Source: Planktotalea frisia (GTDB lineage Bacteria; Pseudomonadota; Alphaproteobacteria; Rhodobacterales; Rhodobacteraceae). From it: a stretch of 63,235 bases of DNA. Under the pieces are notes generated by a model, which was not told the DNA's origin, did not search any database, and saw nothing but the letters and a program-made list of their open reading frames with translations. The position numbers were made by a program, and so were the translations under genes. Of this stretch, positions 46,014-54,566 are shown piece by piece (position 1 is the first letter of the stretch; each line of letters starts with the position of its first letter). The DNA lies in contig NZ_MLCB01000214.1 of assembly GCF_001890925.1 (NCBI RefSeq), positions 1 through 63,235 on the forward strand. Direction: 5' to 3'.

Positions 46014-46793
46014 ATGGTCCGTTCTACTCTTTGGCTTGGCTTTTTTACGATCATCCTCCTTGCGTGGTGGATGATGTATATGATGGCGATGCAGATGGAC
46101 CTCGATCTTTTGGGGCGTCCGGGCGAAATGGGCGCGCGGATGGCGGCGATGGATCCGCGCATGGACATGAAAATGCCCATGGCTGAATTTGGCCCGCTAT
46201 TTTCCATGTGGGCGATCATGATGGCGGCTATGATGTTGCCGACGATGGTGCCAACCTTGCGCGCTTACGAGATGTTGATGACGTCCGCAGATGGCACGCG
46301 GGCAGGGTGGTTGGGTATTTTGTCTGGCTACATGATTGCTTGGGTGGCCTTTGCGGCCCTTATCGCTGCCGTACAACTCGCGCTACTGTTCGGCGGCGTG
46401 ATTGATATGCTTGGCATTCCCAATTCTACGTTATTTGCAGGTGGATTGCTGATTGTCGTTGGCTTGTTTCAGTTCACCCGAGCCAAGGAAGTCTGCCACG
46501 GGGTCTGCCACAGTCCGATGAACTACTTCTTGGGGCATTGGCAGACAGGATACTTCGGCGGTCTCAAAATGGGCCTCGGGCTTGGCGCATTCTGCGTGGG
46601 CTGTTGCTGGGGATTTATGGCGCTTGGCTTTGTTGGAGGCGTGATGAGCCTCTTGTGGATGGGCCTCGCTACGTTCTTTATGGTCATCGAAAAACTGCCC
46701 CAGATCGGGCATTACGTAACAAAACCAATGGGGGCGATCTTGATCGCAGCCGGAGCGGCGGTGCTGCTTTGGACCCCGCTCATGGGAGGATGA
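46014..46793 (+). CDS. DUF2182 integral membrane protein (predicted metal-binding)
   Basis: A 259-residue protein with about seven hydrophobic segments, many of them Met-rich (MMYMMAMQMDLDL, MWAIMMAAMMLPTMVPTLRAYE). The DUF2182 signature FTRAKEVCHGVCHSP gives C161, H162, C165 and H166, a likely metal site, followed by GAFCVGCCWGFMAL. Function is not established. A GTG at 45999 is an alternative start; neither start has a clear ribosome site. It is followed six bases later by its usual partner, a DUF1326 gene. Confidence 0.85.
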   Translation: MVRSTLWLGFFTIILLAWWMMYMMAMQMDLDLLGRPGEMGARMAAMDPRMDMKMPMAEFGPLFSMWAIMMAAMMLPTMVPTLRAYEMLMTSADGTRAGWLGILSGYMIAWVAFAALIAAVQLALLFGGVIDMLGIPNSTLFAGGLLIVVGLFQFTRAKEVCHGVCHSPMNYFLGHWQTGYFGGLKMGLGLGAFCVGCCWGFMALGFVGGVMSLLWMGLATFFMVIEKLPQIGHYVTKPMGAILIAAGAAVLLWTPLMGG

Positions 46794-46799
46794 GATCAC

Positions 46800-47507
46800 A
46801 TGGCAGTTAAAAAGAAACCCGACGCGGATCGTTTGCCAGTCAGCCAGCGCATCGACAGCCGGATGAGCAACCCAAAGCGGCGCACGGCATCGCATACGGA
46901 TTGGGCGATCAAGGGCGAATTGTTCTTGAACTGCTCGTGCGAATTGTTCTGCCCTTGCGTTGTCTCGCTTGGCGCGCACCCTCCCACAGAAGGCCACTGC
47001 AACGCATGGATGGCGATTGCGATTGATGAAGGTCACTACGAGGGTGAAGACCTGAACGGCCTCAACGTCGGTTTGATGGTCGAAATTCCAGGCCGCATGG
47101 CGGAAGGTGGCTGGAAAGTCGCCGCTTACGTGGACGAGCGCGCCTCTGGCAAAGCGTATAACGGCCTCTTGCAGATTTTCTCTGGCGCCGCAGGTGGCAC
47201 GACTGGTCTGTTCACGATGTTGGTCAGCGACATCGTCAATGCAGAGCGCGAGAAGGTCGAAATCGTGCGCGATGGCAAGAAGCGTGGTCTCTATATCGGG
47301 CGTAAAATCCAAGGCGAAATCGAGATGATTACAGGCGCGAACCCTGATCATCCGGTGATGATTTCGAATTCAAAGTACTGGATGGGGCCGGATATTATTG
47401 CTGCAAAAGGCATCAAGTCTAAGGTCCGTGATTTTGGTCGTATCTGGGACTTTGGCGGCAAGTCTGCCGAGATTTGCCCGATCGACTGGGGCAGTGACAA
47501 AAAATGA
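46800..47507 (+). CDS. DUF1326 domain protein
   Basis: A 235-residue soluble protein of the DUF1326 family, function unknown. Near the N-terminus is a cysteine cluster, LNCSCELFCPCVV (C45, C47, C51, C53), which looks like a metal or Fe-S site. The rest matches the family (GHCNAWMAIAIDEGHYEG, GLLQIFSGAAGG). The ATG at 46800 follows GGAGGATGAG; M22 is an alternative. It overlaps the DinB gene by four bases. Confidence 0.85.
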   Translation: MAVKKKPDADRLPVSQRIDSRMSNPKRRTASHTDWAIKGELFLNCSCELFCPCVVSLGAHPPTEGHCNAWMAIAIDEGHYEGEDLNGLNVGLMVEIPGRMAEGGWKVAAYVDERASGKAYNGLLQIFSGAAGGTTGLFTMLVSDIVNAEREKVEIVRDGKKRGLYIGRKIQGEIEMITGANPDHPVMISNSKYWMGPDIIAAKGIKSKVRDFGRIWDFGGKSAEICPIDWGSDKK

Positions 47508-48013
47508 TCTCGCCTGAGTATTGCTTGCTCATGGCGCGCTACAATCGCTGGCAAAACGCAGAGCTTTTGAAGTCACTTGAGAGCATGACAGATGCCGATC
47601 TACGCGCAGATCGCGGCGCGTTTTTCGGTTCTATCTTTCGCACAGTAAACCATTTGCTTTGGGGGGATACGCTTTGGATTTCGCGCTTTGATGGTGGCAT
47701 GGGCCCCGCAGAGACCGATTTGACCAAGACCGACACAACGGACACGACGAAAACGCTGGCCGAATGGTCAACAGAGCGGTTTCGCACGGATGCGCGTTTT
47801 GTGGCTTGGGCGAAAGGTGTGACGCATCTTGATCTGACGGGCGACCTTACGTGGTTTTCTGGCGCTATTCAGGCCGATATCAGCAAGCCGCGCGCCATGT
47901 GCGTTGTGCAAATGTTCAATCACCAAACCCATCATCGTGGACAGGTCCATGCTATGCTCGGCGCCGCTGACGCGCCGATGTACACTACTGATATCCCATT
48001 TTTACCGGAGTAG
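47504..48013 (+). CDS. DinB family protein (putative metal-dependent thiol enzyme)
   Basis: A 169-residue four-helix-bundle protein of the DinB superfamily. The three-His metal site is visible: H50 in TVNHLLWGD and two in NHQTHHRGQVHAML. Characterised relatives are thiol S-transferases (bacillithiol or mycothiol dependent), but the thiol used here is unknown. It starts in the stop of the DUF1326 gene (ATGA), and dmdA begins six bases after its own stop, so it is in one transcription unit with both. Confidence 0.85.
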   Translation: MISPEYCLLMARYNRWQNAELLKSLESMTDADLRADRGAFFGSIFRTVNHLLWGDTLWISRFDGGMGPAETDLTKTDTTDTTKTLAEWSTERFRTDARFVAWAKGVTHLDLTGDLTWFSGAIQADISKPRAMCVVQMFNHQTHHRGQVHAMLGAADAPMYTTDIPFLPE

Positions 48014-48018
48014 CCCCT

Positions 48019-49122
48019 ATGGCTCTTATCTCTCCTTCGCGCCGTTTGCGGCGCACACCGTTTTCGGACGGAGTCGAAGCCGCAGGCGTCAAAGCTTATA
48101 CCGTTTATAATCGCATGCTTTTGCCGACGGTTTTTCGCTCTGTCGAGGAAGACTATCACCACCTGAAATCTGCAGTGCAAATTTGGGATGTTGCGGTCGA
48201 GCGTCAGGTGGAATTGCGCGGTCCTGATGCCGCGCGCTTGATGCAAATGCTGACGCCACGCGACTTGCGCGGGATGAATGCGGGGCAGTGTTATTACGTG
48301 CCTATCGTTGATGAGACGGGCGGTATGCTCAATGATCCAGTCGCGGTGAAACTTGCCGAGGATCGCTGGTGGATTTCGATTGCTGACAGTGATCTATTAT
48401 TGTGGGTAAAGGGCATCGCTAACGGCTATCGCTTGGATGTGTTGGTGGATGAGCCCGATGTGTCGCCGCTCGCTGTGCAAGGCCCGAAAGCAGAAGCGCT
48501 GATGGCGCGTGTCTTTGGCGACGGTGTGAAAGACGTGAAGTTTTTCCGCTATGGCATGTTCGAATTTCAAGGCCGTCAGTTGGTTGTGGCGCGCTCTGGC
48601 TATTCCAAACAAGGCGGATTCGAGATTTACGTCGAAGGCTCTGACATTGCCATGCCTTTGTGGAATGCACTTATGGAAGCAGGCAAGGACTTGGATGTGT
48701 ATGCTGGTTGTCCCAACCTGATCGAGCGGATCGAGGGTGGCTTGCTGTCTTACGGCAACGACATGAACGACGACAACACGCCCCATGAATGCGGGCTTGG
48801 AAAGTTCTGCAACACGTCCACGGCGATTGGCTGTGTTGGTCGCGATGCGCTTTTGCGGGTTGCGAAAGAAGGACCTGTGAAGCAGTTACGCCCAATTGAG
48901 ATACACGGCGACGCAGTTCCAACCTGTGATCGGCTTTGGCCCTTGATGGATGGAGATCGTCAGGTTGGAACTGTGAGTTCTGCGGCGTATTCACCAGATT
49001 TTGCGACGAACGTCGCGATCGGAATGGTGCGCATGACCCATTGGGATGCGGGAAGTGAATTGGATGTTGTCACGCCGACAGGCATTCAACCTGTCACGGT
49101 TTGGGAGACGTTTTGGATTTGA
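48019..49122 (+). CDS. dmdA: Dimethylsulfoniopropionate demethylase
   Basis: It moves a methyl group from DMSP to tetrahydrofolate, giving methylmercaptopropionate and 5-methyl-THF. The 367-residue protein has the GcvT fold; telling segments are SVEEDYHHLKSAVQIWDVAVERQVE, GGMLNDPVAVKL, SGYSKQGGFEIYVEG and the ending GIQPVTVWETFWI. GGAG lies about nine bases before the ATG. acuI follows after 64 bases, the common roseobacter order. Other GcvT-fold enzymes are possible, but the sequence fits DmdA much better. Confidence 0.9.
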   Translation: MALISPSRRLRRTPFSDGVEAAGVKAYTVYNRMLLPTVFRSVEEDYHHLKSAVQIWDVAVERQVELRGPDAARLMQMLTPRDLRGMNAGQCYYVPIVDETGGMLNDPVAVKLAEDRWWISIADSDLLLWVKGIANGYRLDVLVDEPDVSPLAVQGPKAEALMARVFGDGVKDVKFFRYGMFEFQGRQLVVARSGYSKQGGFEIYVEGSDIAMPLWNALMEAGKDLDVYAGCPNLIERIEGGLLSYGNDMNDDNTPHECGLGKFCNTSTAIGCVGRDALLRVAKEGPVKQLRPIEIHGDAVPTCDRLWPLMDGDRQVGTVSSAAYSPDFATNVAIGMVRMTHWDAGSELDVVTPTGIQPVTVWETFWI

Positions 49123-49154
49123 TCGAGGTCGGACTGGGGCCAGCCCCAAACCCC

Positions 49155-49178
49155 GAAGTTTAAGTGGAAAGATGAAGG
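49155..49178 (+). repeat. Dispersed intergenic repeat, copy 2
   Basis: The same 24-base sequence as at 16987-17010 with three internal changes. It is preceded by CTGGGGCCAGCCCC, a GC-rich inverted repeat. It lies between dmdA and acuI and ends eight bases before the acuI ATG, so its GAAGG forms part of that gene's ribosome binding region. Confidence 0.7.
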
Positions 49179-49186
49179 GATAAGAG

Positions 49187-50170
49187 ATGTTTAATGCATT
49201 GATCGTGAACAAGAATGAAGAAGGTAAGACCAGCGCGGCTGTGGAGCAGATCACGCTTGATGATCTGCCAGCAGGTGATGTGACGGTTGCGGTGGAGTAC
49301 TCTACAGTGAACTATAAAGACGGGCTTTGCATTGGGCCCGGTGGCGGCTTGGTACGTAATTACCCGCATATTCCAGGCATCGATTTCGCGGGCACTGTCG
49401 AAGCGTCTGATGATGCGCGTTACAAAGCGGGCGACAAGGTCGTTTTGACAGGCTGGCGCGTCGGCGAGGCGCATTGGGGCGGTTATTCCCAGAAAGCACG
49501 CGTGAGTGGCGACTGGCTTGTGCCCCTGCCAAGCGGTTTGGACACGCGCCAAGCGATGGCAGTTGGAACTGCTGGTTTCACCGCCATGCTCGCTGTGATG
49601 GCGCTTGAGGATCACGGGATCAAAGACGGACCTGTTTTGGTGACAGGGGCTGCAGGCGGTGTTGGTTCAGTCGCGACAGCGATCCTGGCGCATTTGGGTC
49701 ATGAGGTTGCAGCGGTCACGGGGCGTCCAGAGACTGCTGAGTATTTGAGCGGCCTTGGCGCGACGCAGATCGTGGCGCGTGAAGAGTTGAACGAGACGGT
49801 GAAGCGTCCGCTTGAAGCAGAAGTGTGGGGCGGATGTGTGGATGCTGTCGGTGGCGAGATGCTTGCGCGCGTACTCGGTCAGATGAAGTATGGCGCATCG
49901 GTTTCCGCTGTCGGTCTTGCCGGTGGTGCGGGTCTGCCAGCGACGGTTATTCCGTTCTTGTTGCGCGGTGTTAACCTGCTTGGCATCGATAGTGTTATGC
50001 AACCTTATGAGAACCGTCTGCGCGCGTGGGAGCGTGTTGCGAAGGACCTGCCAATGGATAAATTGGAAGCAATGGTGCAGCCAGCTGTGCTCTCTGATTT
50101 GCCAGCTTTGGGTCGCGATATTCTTAAAGGTCAGGTCAAAGGCCGTGTCGTTGTTGATGTGAACGCGTAA
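49187..50170 (+). CDS. acuI: Acryloyl-CoA reductase (MDR family)
   Basis: It reduces acryloyl-CoA to propionyl-CoA with NADPH, detoxifying a DMSP breakdown product. The 327-residue protein is a medium-chain reductase without the catalytic zinc site. The family pattern is clear: YSTVNYKDGLCIGPGGG, HIPGIDFAGTVEAS, the nucleotide-binding GAAGGVGSVATAILAHLGHEV, and NLLGIDSVMQPYENRLRAWER. This is the YhdH/AcuI group. It follows dmdA, with a dispersed repeat in between. Confidence 0.92.
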   Translation: MFNALIVNKNEEGKTSAAVEQITLDDLPAGDVTVAVEYSTVNYKDGLCIGPGGGLVRNYPHIPGIDFAGTVEASDDARYKAGDKVVLTGWRVGEAHWGGYSQKARVSGDWLVPLPSGLDTRQAMAVGTAGFTAMLAVMALEDHGIKDGPVLVTGAAGGVGSVATAILAHLGHEVAAVTGRPETAEYLSGLGATQIVAREELNETVKRPLEAEVWGGCVDAVGGEMLARVLGQMKYGASVSAVGLAGGAGLPATVIPFLLRGVNLLGIDSVMQPYENRLRAWERVAKDLPMDKLEAMVQPAVLSDLPALGRDILKGQVKGRVVVDVNA

Positions 50171-50308
50171 AAACACACTGCGAGCATCGCCCTTGCGCGG
50201 TGCTTGCGGATGATTTATCCAACACCCATGACACAGACCGCTCACATGAATTCGTTTTATCGCTTTGCAATATAGCAAGGCTGGTTAATCTACATTTGAG
50301 CATGAATG

Positions 50309-50334
50309 AAACCGCCCAGAGGGGCGGTTTTTTT
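50309..50334 (+). terminator. Rho-independent terminator after acuI
   Basis: The arms AAACCGCCC and GGGGCGGTTT form a tight hairpin that runs into seven T. It is 138 bases after the acuI stop. The gap also holds a weaker hairpin (GCGAGCA with TGCTTGC) without a T-run. Confidence 0.88.
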
Positions 50335-50374
50335 GTGGAGCATATGCCTCTCTGGTTTTGAGAAGAGAGACAGT

Positions 50375-50857
50375 ATGGAACAAATTACTACACGAGAGGC
50401 GCGCGCGTGCGATGCACAGCGCATTGTGGAAATGATCGCGCATCTGGCGCAGCATCACGATGATCTTGCACAGATCGAGGTGGAGGATCTTGTATTCCTT
50501 TGTTTTGGTCCAACACCTTGGCTCAAGCTGATCGTCGCTGAGCGTGAAGGACAAATCGTCGGTTATGCGGCTTTGCAAAAGAAAGTGCAGTTGCAATTCG
50601 CGCGACGTTTGATGGACGTGCAGCATCTGTTCGTTGATGCCGCTATGCGCGGGCAGGGTGTCGGGCGCGCGCTGATGCAAAGTGCAGCTGAACACGCGGC
50701 GCTGCATCGATGTGCGGGGCTGACGCTGGGCGTTATGGCGCACAACCTTCATGCTCAAGGCTTTTACCGAGAAATCGGTTTTGAAGAGCGCGAAACGGGT
50801 GGTGCGATCCAGATGATGCGTGCCTTGCCCTTGCAGTGTGCGCACAGCAACCCCTAA
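50375..50857 (+). CDS. GNAT family N-acetyltransferase
   Basis: A 160-residue acetyl-CoA dependent N-acetyltransferase of unknown substrate. The acetyl-CoA binding motif is MRGQGVGRALMQSAAEHA, after the strand HLFVDAAM, and the C-terminal motif HNLHAQGFYREIGFEER is typical. I chose the ATG at 50375 with an AGAGAG site; the longer frame reaches into the terminator at 50309 and is rejected. The HIT gene follows 35 bases on. Confidence 0.88.
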   Translation: MEQITTREARACDAQRIVEMIAHLAQHHDDLAQIEVEDLVFLCFGPTPWLKLIVAEREGQIVGYAALQKKVQLQFARRLMDVQHLFVDAAMRGQGVGRALMQSAAEHAALHRCAGLTLGVMAHNLHAQGFYREIGFEERETGGAIQMMRALPLQCAHSNP

Positions 50858-50892
50858 AGTCATGACACCCAATTTCTGAAAAGAGACCTCAC

Positions 50893-51309
50893 ATGCAGTA
50901 TGATCCAGAAAACATTTTCGCCAAAATTCTCAAGGGCGAGATCCCCAGTTTCAAGGTGTACGAGGACGAAGACACCTATTGTTTCATGGATATCATGCCG
51001 CGCAGCGACGGGCATTGTTTGGTGATCCCGAAAACGCCGTGCCGCAATATTCTGGATGCGAGCCCTGCGCAACTCGCGGCGTGCATGGCCACTGTGAACA
51101 AAGTGGCGAATGCGTGTATGAGTGCGTTTGGGGCCAATGGCATCACTTTGCAGCAGTTTTCTGAAGCGGCTGGTGGGCAGGAAGTGTTTCACTTGCATTT
51201 TCACATTCACCCGCGCCATGAAGGCGTTTCGATGCGTCCAGCAGGTAAAATGGGTGATATGGATGCGATCAAAGCCCATGCTGATGCGATTGCTGCGGCG
51301 ATCAAGTAA
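50893..51309 (+). CDS. HIT family nucleotide hydrolase/transferase
   Basis: A 138-residue histidine triad protein, probably a purine nucleoside phosphoramidase. The active-site motif is HLHFHIHP with H100, H102, H104 and H106. The N-terminal IFAKILKGEIPSFKVYEDED and GHCLVIPK are typical of HinT-like members. It may share a transcript with the GNAT gene upstream. The 200-base gap that follows holds a terminator and the BCCT promoter region. Confidence 0.93.
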   Translation: MQYDPENIFAKILKGEIPSFKVYEDEDTYCFMDIMPRSDGHCLVIPKTPCRNILDASPAQLAACMATVNKVANACMSAFGANGITLQQFSEAAGGQEVFHLHFHIHPRHEGVSMRPAGKMGDMDAIKAHADAIAAAIK

Positions 51310-51450
51310 TGCAACCAGAGGCGTGAGCGATTCTGGATACAGAGTGCACGTAGCAGGTGTATCAATCTTAATCTAAGTGACCTGCTTGCAGTGCATAAGC
51401 GATTTATTTCAAGGGTTTATGCGTTGTTTCGAAATTTTTCGTAAAATACG

Positions 51451-51470
51451 AAGGCTGTGTTAGCCTTTTT
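51451..51470 (+). terminator. Terminator candidate after the HIT gene
   Basis: AAGGCT and AGCCTT form a six-base stem with a five-base loop, followed by a short T-run (TTT). Just before it, TTCGTAAAATACGAA is a five-base inverted repeat that could be part of it or an operator for the BCCT gene. Confidence 0.55.
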
Positions 51471-51510
51471 CCACGAAAAAATAAAAAACGAACAATAGGC
51501 ACATGTTCAT

Positions 51511-53187
51511 ATGAAGCCTCCTCTCACGGACCTTCCGATAAAAACCGCAGATACCGGTTTTTACGGCGGGTTTAGCGTCGACGTTACCGTTGTCTCTAAA
51601 ATAATCATCAGCGTACTCGTAGTCTGGTGCATCTTCTGGCCTGTACAGGCGGGAGCGATGCTGAGCACTTGGAATGCTGCAATTCTCAACAACTTTGCGG
51701 CTTGGTACATCTGGGTCGTTGCGTTTTTCGTGATCGTTTGTCTGGGTCTTGCGATTTGGCCAACCGCGGGTCGTCTGAACCTTGGGCAAGATGGCGAAAA
51801 GCCAGAGTTCAGTAACTTCTCTTGGTTCTCGATGATGTTTGGCGCCGGTATCGGTGTTTGGGATGCTAACTTGGGCTGTCGCAGAGCCTATTGCGCATTT
51901 CAAAAACAACCCAGCGGTTATTCAAGGCGTGAACTCAGCTTTGAGCCAAGACAACGTGCGCGAGGCTTATGTTTGGTCTTACCTTCACTGGGGTCTGGGG
52001 GCTTGGGCGTGTTACGCGGTGGCCGGTCTTTCGCTTGCGTTCTTTAGCTACCGCCGTGGTTTGCCACTTACGATCCGCTCAGCTTTGACGCCTTTGTTTG
52101 GCAAAGCTTTGTCCGGCACCTTGGGTCACATCATTGATATCGTAGCTGTTGTTGCGACCATTTTGGGCGTTGCGCAAACGCTTGGTTTTGGTGTTGAGCA
52201 ATTCGTTGCTGGCCTGACACGCATCGGTTTTGGCGGTCTCGCGACAGAGGACTGTTCGGCGACGACAATCGGCATTATCGTGGCCTTGGTCGTGATCATG
52301 GGTGCGTCTACACTGTCTGCACTTTCAGGTGTTGGAAAAGGCATCAAGTGGATCTCCAACATTAATATGGTGTTGTCGATCCTGCTGCTTGGGTTCTTCA
52401 TCATCTTTGGTGCGACATGGTTCGGTGCGACGGCCTTTTTCATCGGCATCTGGGACTATCTCGTGGCGCTTCCTTGGCTCAGCTTCAATGTTTATGCGTC
52501 TGATGGAGTAGAGGGTTCCGAAGCGTTCAAACTTGCACAGTGGCAGGGCTGGTGGCCTGTGTTCTACTGGGCTTGGTGGATTGTGTTTGCGCCGTTCGTC
52601 GGTCTGTTCCTCGCGCGCATTTCGCGTGGGCGTACAATCCGTGAATTCGTGCTTGGCGCGATGATCGTTCCATCCCTGATGTGCTTTGTATGGTTCGCAT
52701 GGGCTGGCGGTACAGCAGTTGATCTCGAGCTGAACGGTGATGCAAACGGTGTACTCTTGGACGCTGCGAATGGCGATAAGATCTTTGCGATGACGGCATT
52801 CATGCTCGAGCCGATTTCGCAGGCTTTGTCTTGGATGATGGCGGTGATGATCGTTGTTTTGCTGATGACGTTCTTGGTGACCTCTGCAGACTCTGCGGTG
52901 TTGATCGTGAACACAATCAACGCGGCGGGCGATGAGGGCCCTAAGGCGCGTCCGCATATCCTGTTCTGGGGGGGGGTGCTTTGGCGCTAGTGGTTGGCGG
53001 TTTGCTGATCTCTGGCGGTACCAGCGCTATCCAGACCGCGATGGTCATCGGGGCTTTGCCGTTCTCATTGGTGATGGTTTTGATGTGCATCGCGCTTATC
53101 AAAGCGATCTACAACGATGGTCGTCGTGAAGCTGTCGGCGTGCCAACGACGCATTCAGAAATCGCGGCGGCAACGCCAGCAGAGTAG
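51511..53187 (+). pseudogene. BCCT family transporter broken by two frameshifts
   Basis: A betaine/carnitine/choline-type carrier of about 558 residues if repaired. The first part ends in the conserved FSMMFGAGIGV; an additional T in the TTT at 51857-51859 shifts the frame, and the family continuation GMLTWAVAEPIAHF resumes one frame later. The middle part includes WWPVFYWAWWIVFAPFVGLFLARISRGRT. A run of nine G at 52968-52976 shifts back to the first frame, giving ALALVVGGLLISGG to the end. Both shifts are in homopolymers, so sequencing error, decay or slippage are all possible. Near dmdA and acuI, a DMSP or betaine importer is plausible. Confidence 0.85.
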
Positions 53188-53210
53188 TCAATGCGTTAAA
53201 TAAGATTAAG

Positions 53211-53243
53211 AGGCCCCGACAGCTTGCGCGTCGGGGCCTTTTG
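53211..53243 (+). terminator. Rho-independent terminator after the BCCT gene
   Basis: A perfect ten-base stem, AGGCCCCGAC (53211-53220) with GTCGGGGCCT (53230-53239), followed by TTTTGCG. Confidence 0.9.
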
Positions 53244-53278
53244 CGTTTGTGTAATCAAAGATTTTTTGGGGATGATAT

Positions 53279-54499
53279 ATGACACTCGATCTGGATTTCG
53301 TGCGCGCGCAGTTTCCGGCCTTTTCGCAGGCTTCCTTGCAAGGTCAGGCGTTTTTTGAGAATGCCGGTGGCAGTTACACATGTGGCGCGGTGATCGATCG
53401 TTTGACACGGTATTATACCGAACGCAAAGTACAGCCTTATTCCGCCTATGATGCTTCGCGCTTAGCTGGTGAAGAGATGGATGAGGCGCGTGTGCGTCTT
53501 GCAGCGATCATGGGTGTGGATACGGATGAGGTGTCTTTCGGGCCATCCACAACGCAGAACACGTATGTTCTAGCACAGGCGTTTGCGGAGTTTATGGAGC
53601 CGGGCGAAGCGATTGTTGTCACCAACCAAGACCACGAAGCGAACTCTGGCCCTTGGCGTCGTCTCGCCGCGCGCGGAATTGAAATACGCGAATGGCAGAT
53701 TGATCCAGAGACGGGTCATCTTGATCCCGAAACCCTTGCGAATTTGCTCGACGAAAAGGTGCGCCTAGTTGTGTTTCCCCATTGCTCCAATGTGGTGGGC
53801 GAAATCAATCCAATAACCGAGATTACCGCAATTGCTCATGCCGCTGGCGCGTTTGTTTGTGTCGATGGCGTCTCTTATGCGCCCCATGGCATCCCGAATG
53901 TGGGCGAACTCGGGCCTGATATTTATTTGTTTTCTGCCTATAAAACTTTCGGCCCGCACCAGGGCATTATGGTAATGCGCCGCGCGTTGGGGATGACGTT
54001 GCCGAACCAAGGGCACCACTTCAACGGAGATAGCTTGTACAAGCGGTTCACCCCTGCGGGACCGGATCATGCGCAGGTCGCCGCGAGTGCTGGCATGGCG
54101 GATTATATCGACGCTTTGGCGTGGCATCATGGGATTGAAGGAAATGCAGCCGACAAAGGCGCAGGCGTGCATGATTTGATGCGCGCGCATGAAGAGGTGT
54201 TGTTGCAGCCGCTCCTTGATTATGTTTCAGAAAAGAATTCTGTGCGGCTCATCGGCCCTGCACAGGCCTCTTCGCGCGCACCGACGGTGGCCTTGGCATC
54301 CCAAGACAATGCGGAAGATTTGGCAGAACAGCTGGTGAAACACGGCATCATGGCAGGGGGCGGCGATTTTTATGCGCAAAGACCGCTTAGCGCGATGGGT
54401 GTGGATCTGAGCAAAGGTGTGCTGCGGCTAAGCTTCACGCACTACACCTCTAAGGGCGAAATTGATCAGCTTTTGAATGCCTTGGACGATATTCTTTGA
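53279..54499 (+). CDS. Class V aminotransferase / cysteine desulfurase-like protein
   Basis: A 406-residue PLP enzyme of fold type I. The PLP-binding Lys is K222 in FSAYKTFGPHQG, and other family points are FENAGGSYTCG near the N-terminus, NQDHEANSGPW and CVDGVSYAPHG. It belongs to the cysteine desulfurase-like subgroup, but there is no suf or isc gene nearby and the substrate is unknown. A GGGGAT site precedes the ATG. It lies between the BCCT terminator and phr, and its stop codon overlaps the -35 of the phr promoter candidate. Confidence 0.88.
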   Translation: MTLDLDFVRAQFPAFSQASLQGQAFFENAGGSYTCGAVIDRLTRYYTERKVQPYSAYDASRLAGEEMDEARVRLAAIMGVDTDEVSFGPSTTQNTYVLAQAFAEFMEPGEAIVVTNQDHEANSGPWRRLAARGIEIREWQIDPETGHLDPETLANLLDEKVRLVVFPHCSNVVGEINPITEITAIAHAAGAFVCVDGVSYAPHGIPNVGELGPDIYLFSAYKTFGPHQGIMVMRRALGMTLPNQGHHFNGDSLYKRFTPAGPDHAQVAASAGMADYIDALAWHHGIEGNAADKGAGVHDLMRAHEEVLLQPLLDYVSEKNSVRLIGPAQASSRAPTVALASQDNAEDLAEQLVKHGIMAGGGDFYAQRPLSAMGVDLSKGVLRLSFTHYTSKGEIDQLLNALDDIL

Positions 54500-54526
54500 T
54501 CTAATTACCTGCCCGCCGCGTAAACT
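54497..54526 (+). promoter_or_regulatory. RpoE (ChrR-type) promoter candidate for phr
   Basis: TGATCT (54497-54502), an 18-base spacer and TAAACT (54521-54526) resemble the Rhodobacter RpoE promoter, whose -35 is TGATC and whose -10 begins TAA. In Rhodobacter sphaeroides the singlet-oxygen sigma factor RpoE drives a photolyase and a cfa gene, the same two genes found here. Confidence 0.45.
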
Positions 54527-54566
54527 AATAAAACAATAACACAGAACACAAACACTGGGGGCTCGG

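Noticed and set aside
50171-50308. Hairpin GCGAGCA/TGCTTGC just after acuI as a terminator
   Set aside because: The stem contains a mismatch or wobble and has no T-run; the hairpin at 50309-50334 is the convincing terminator.
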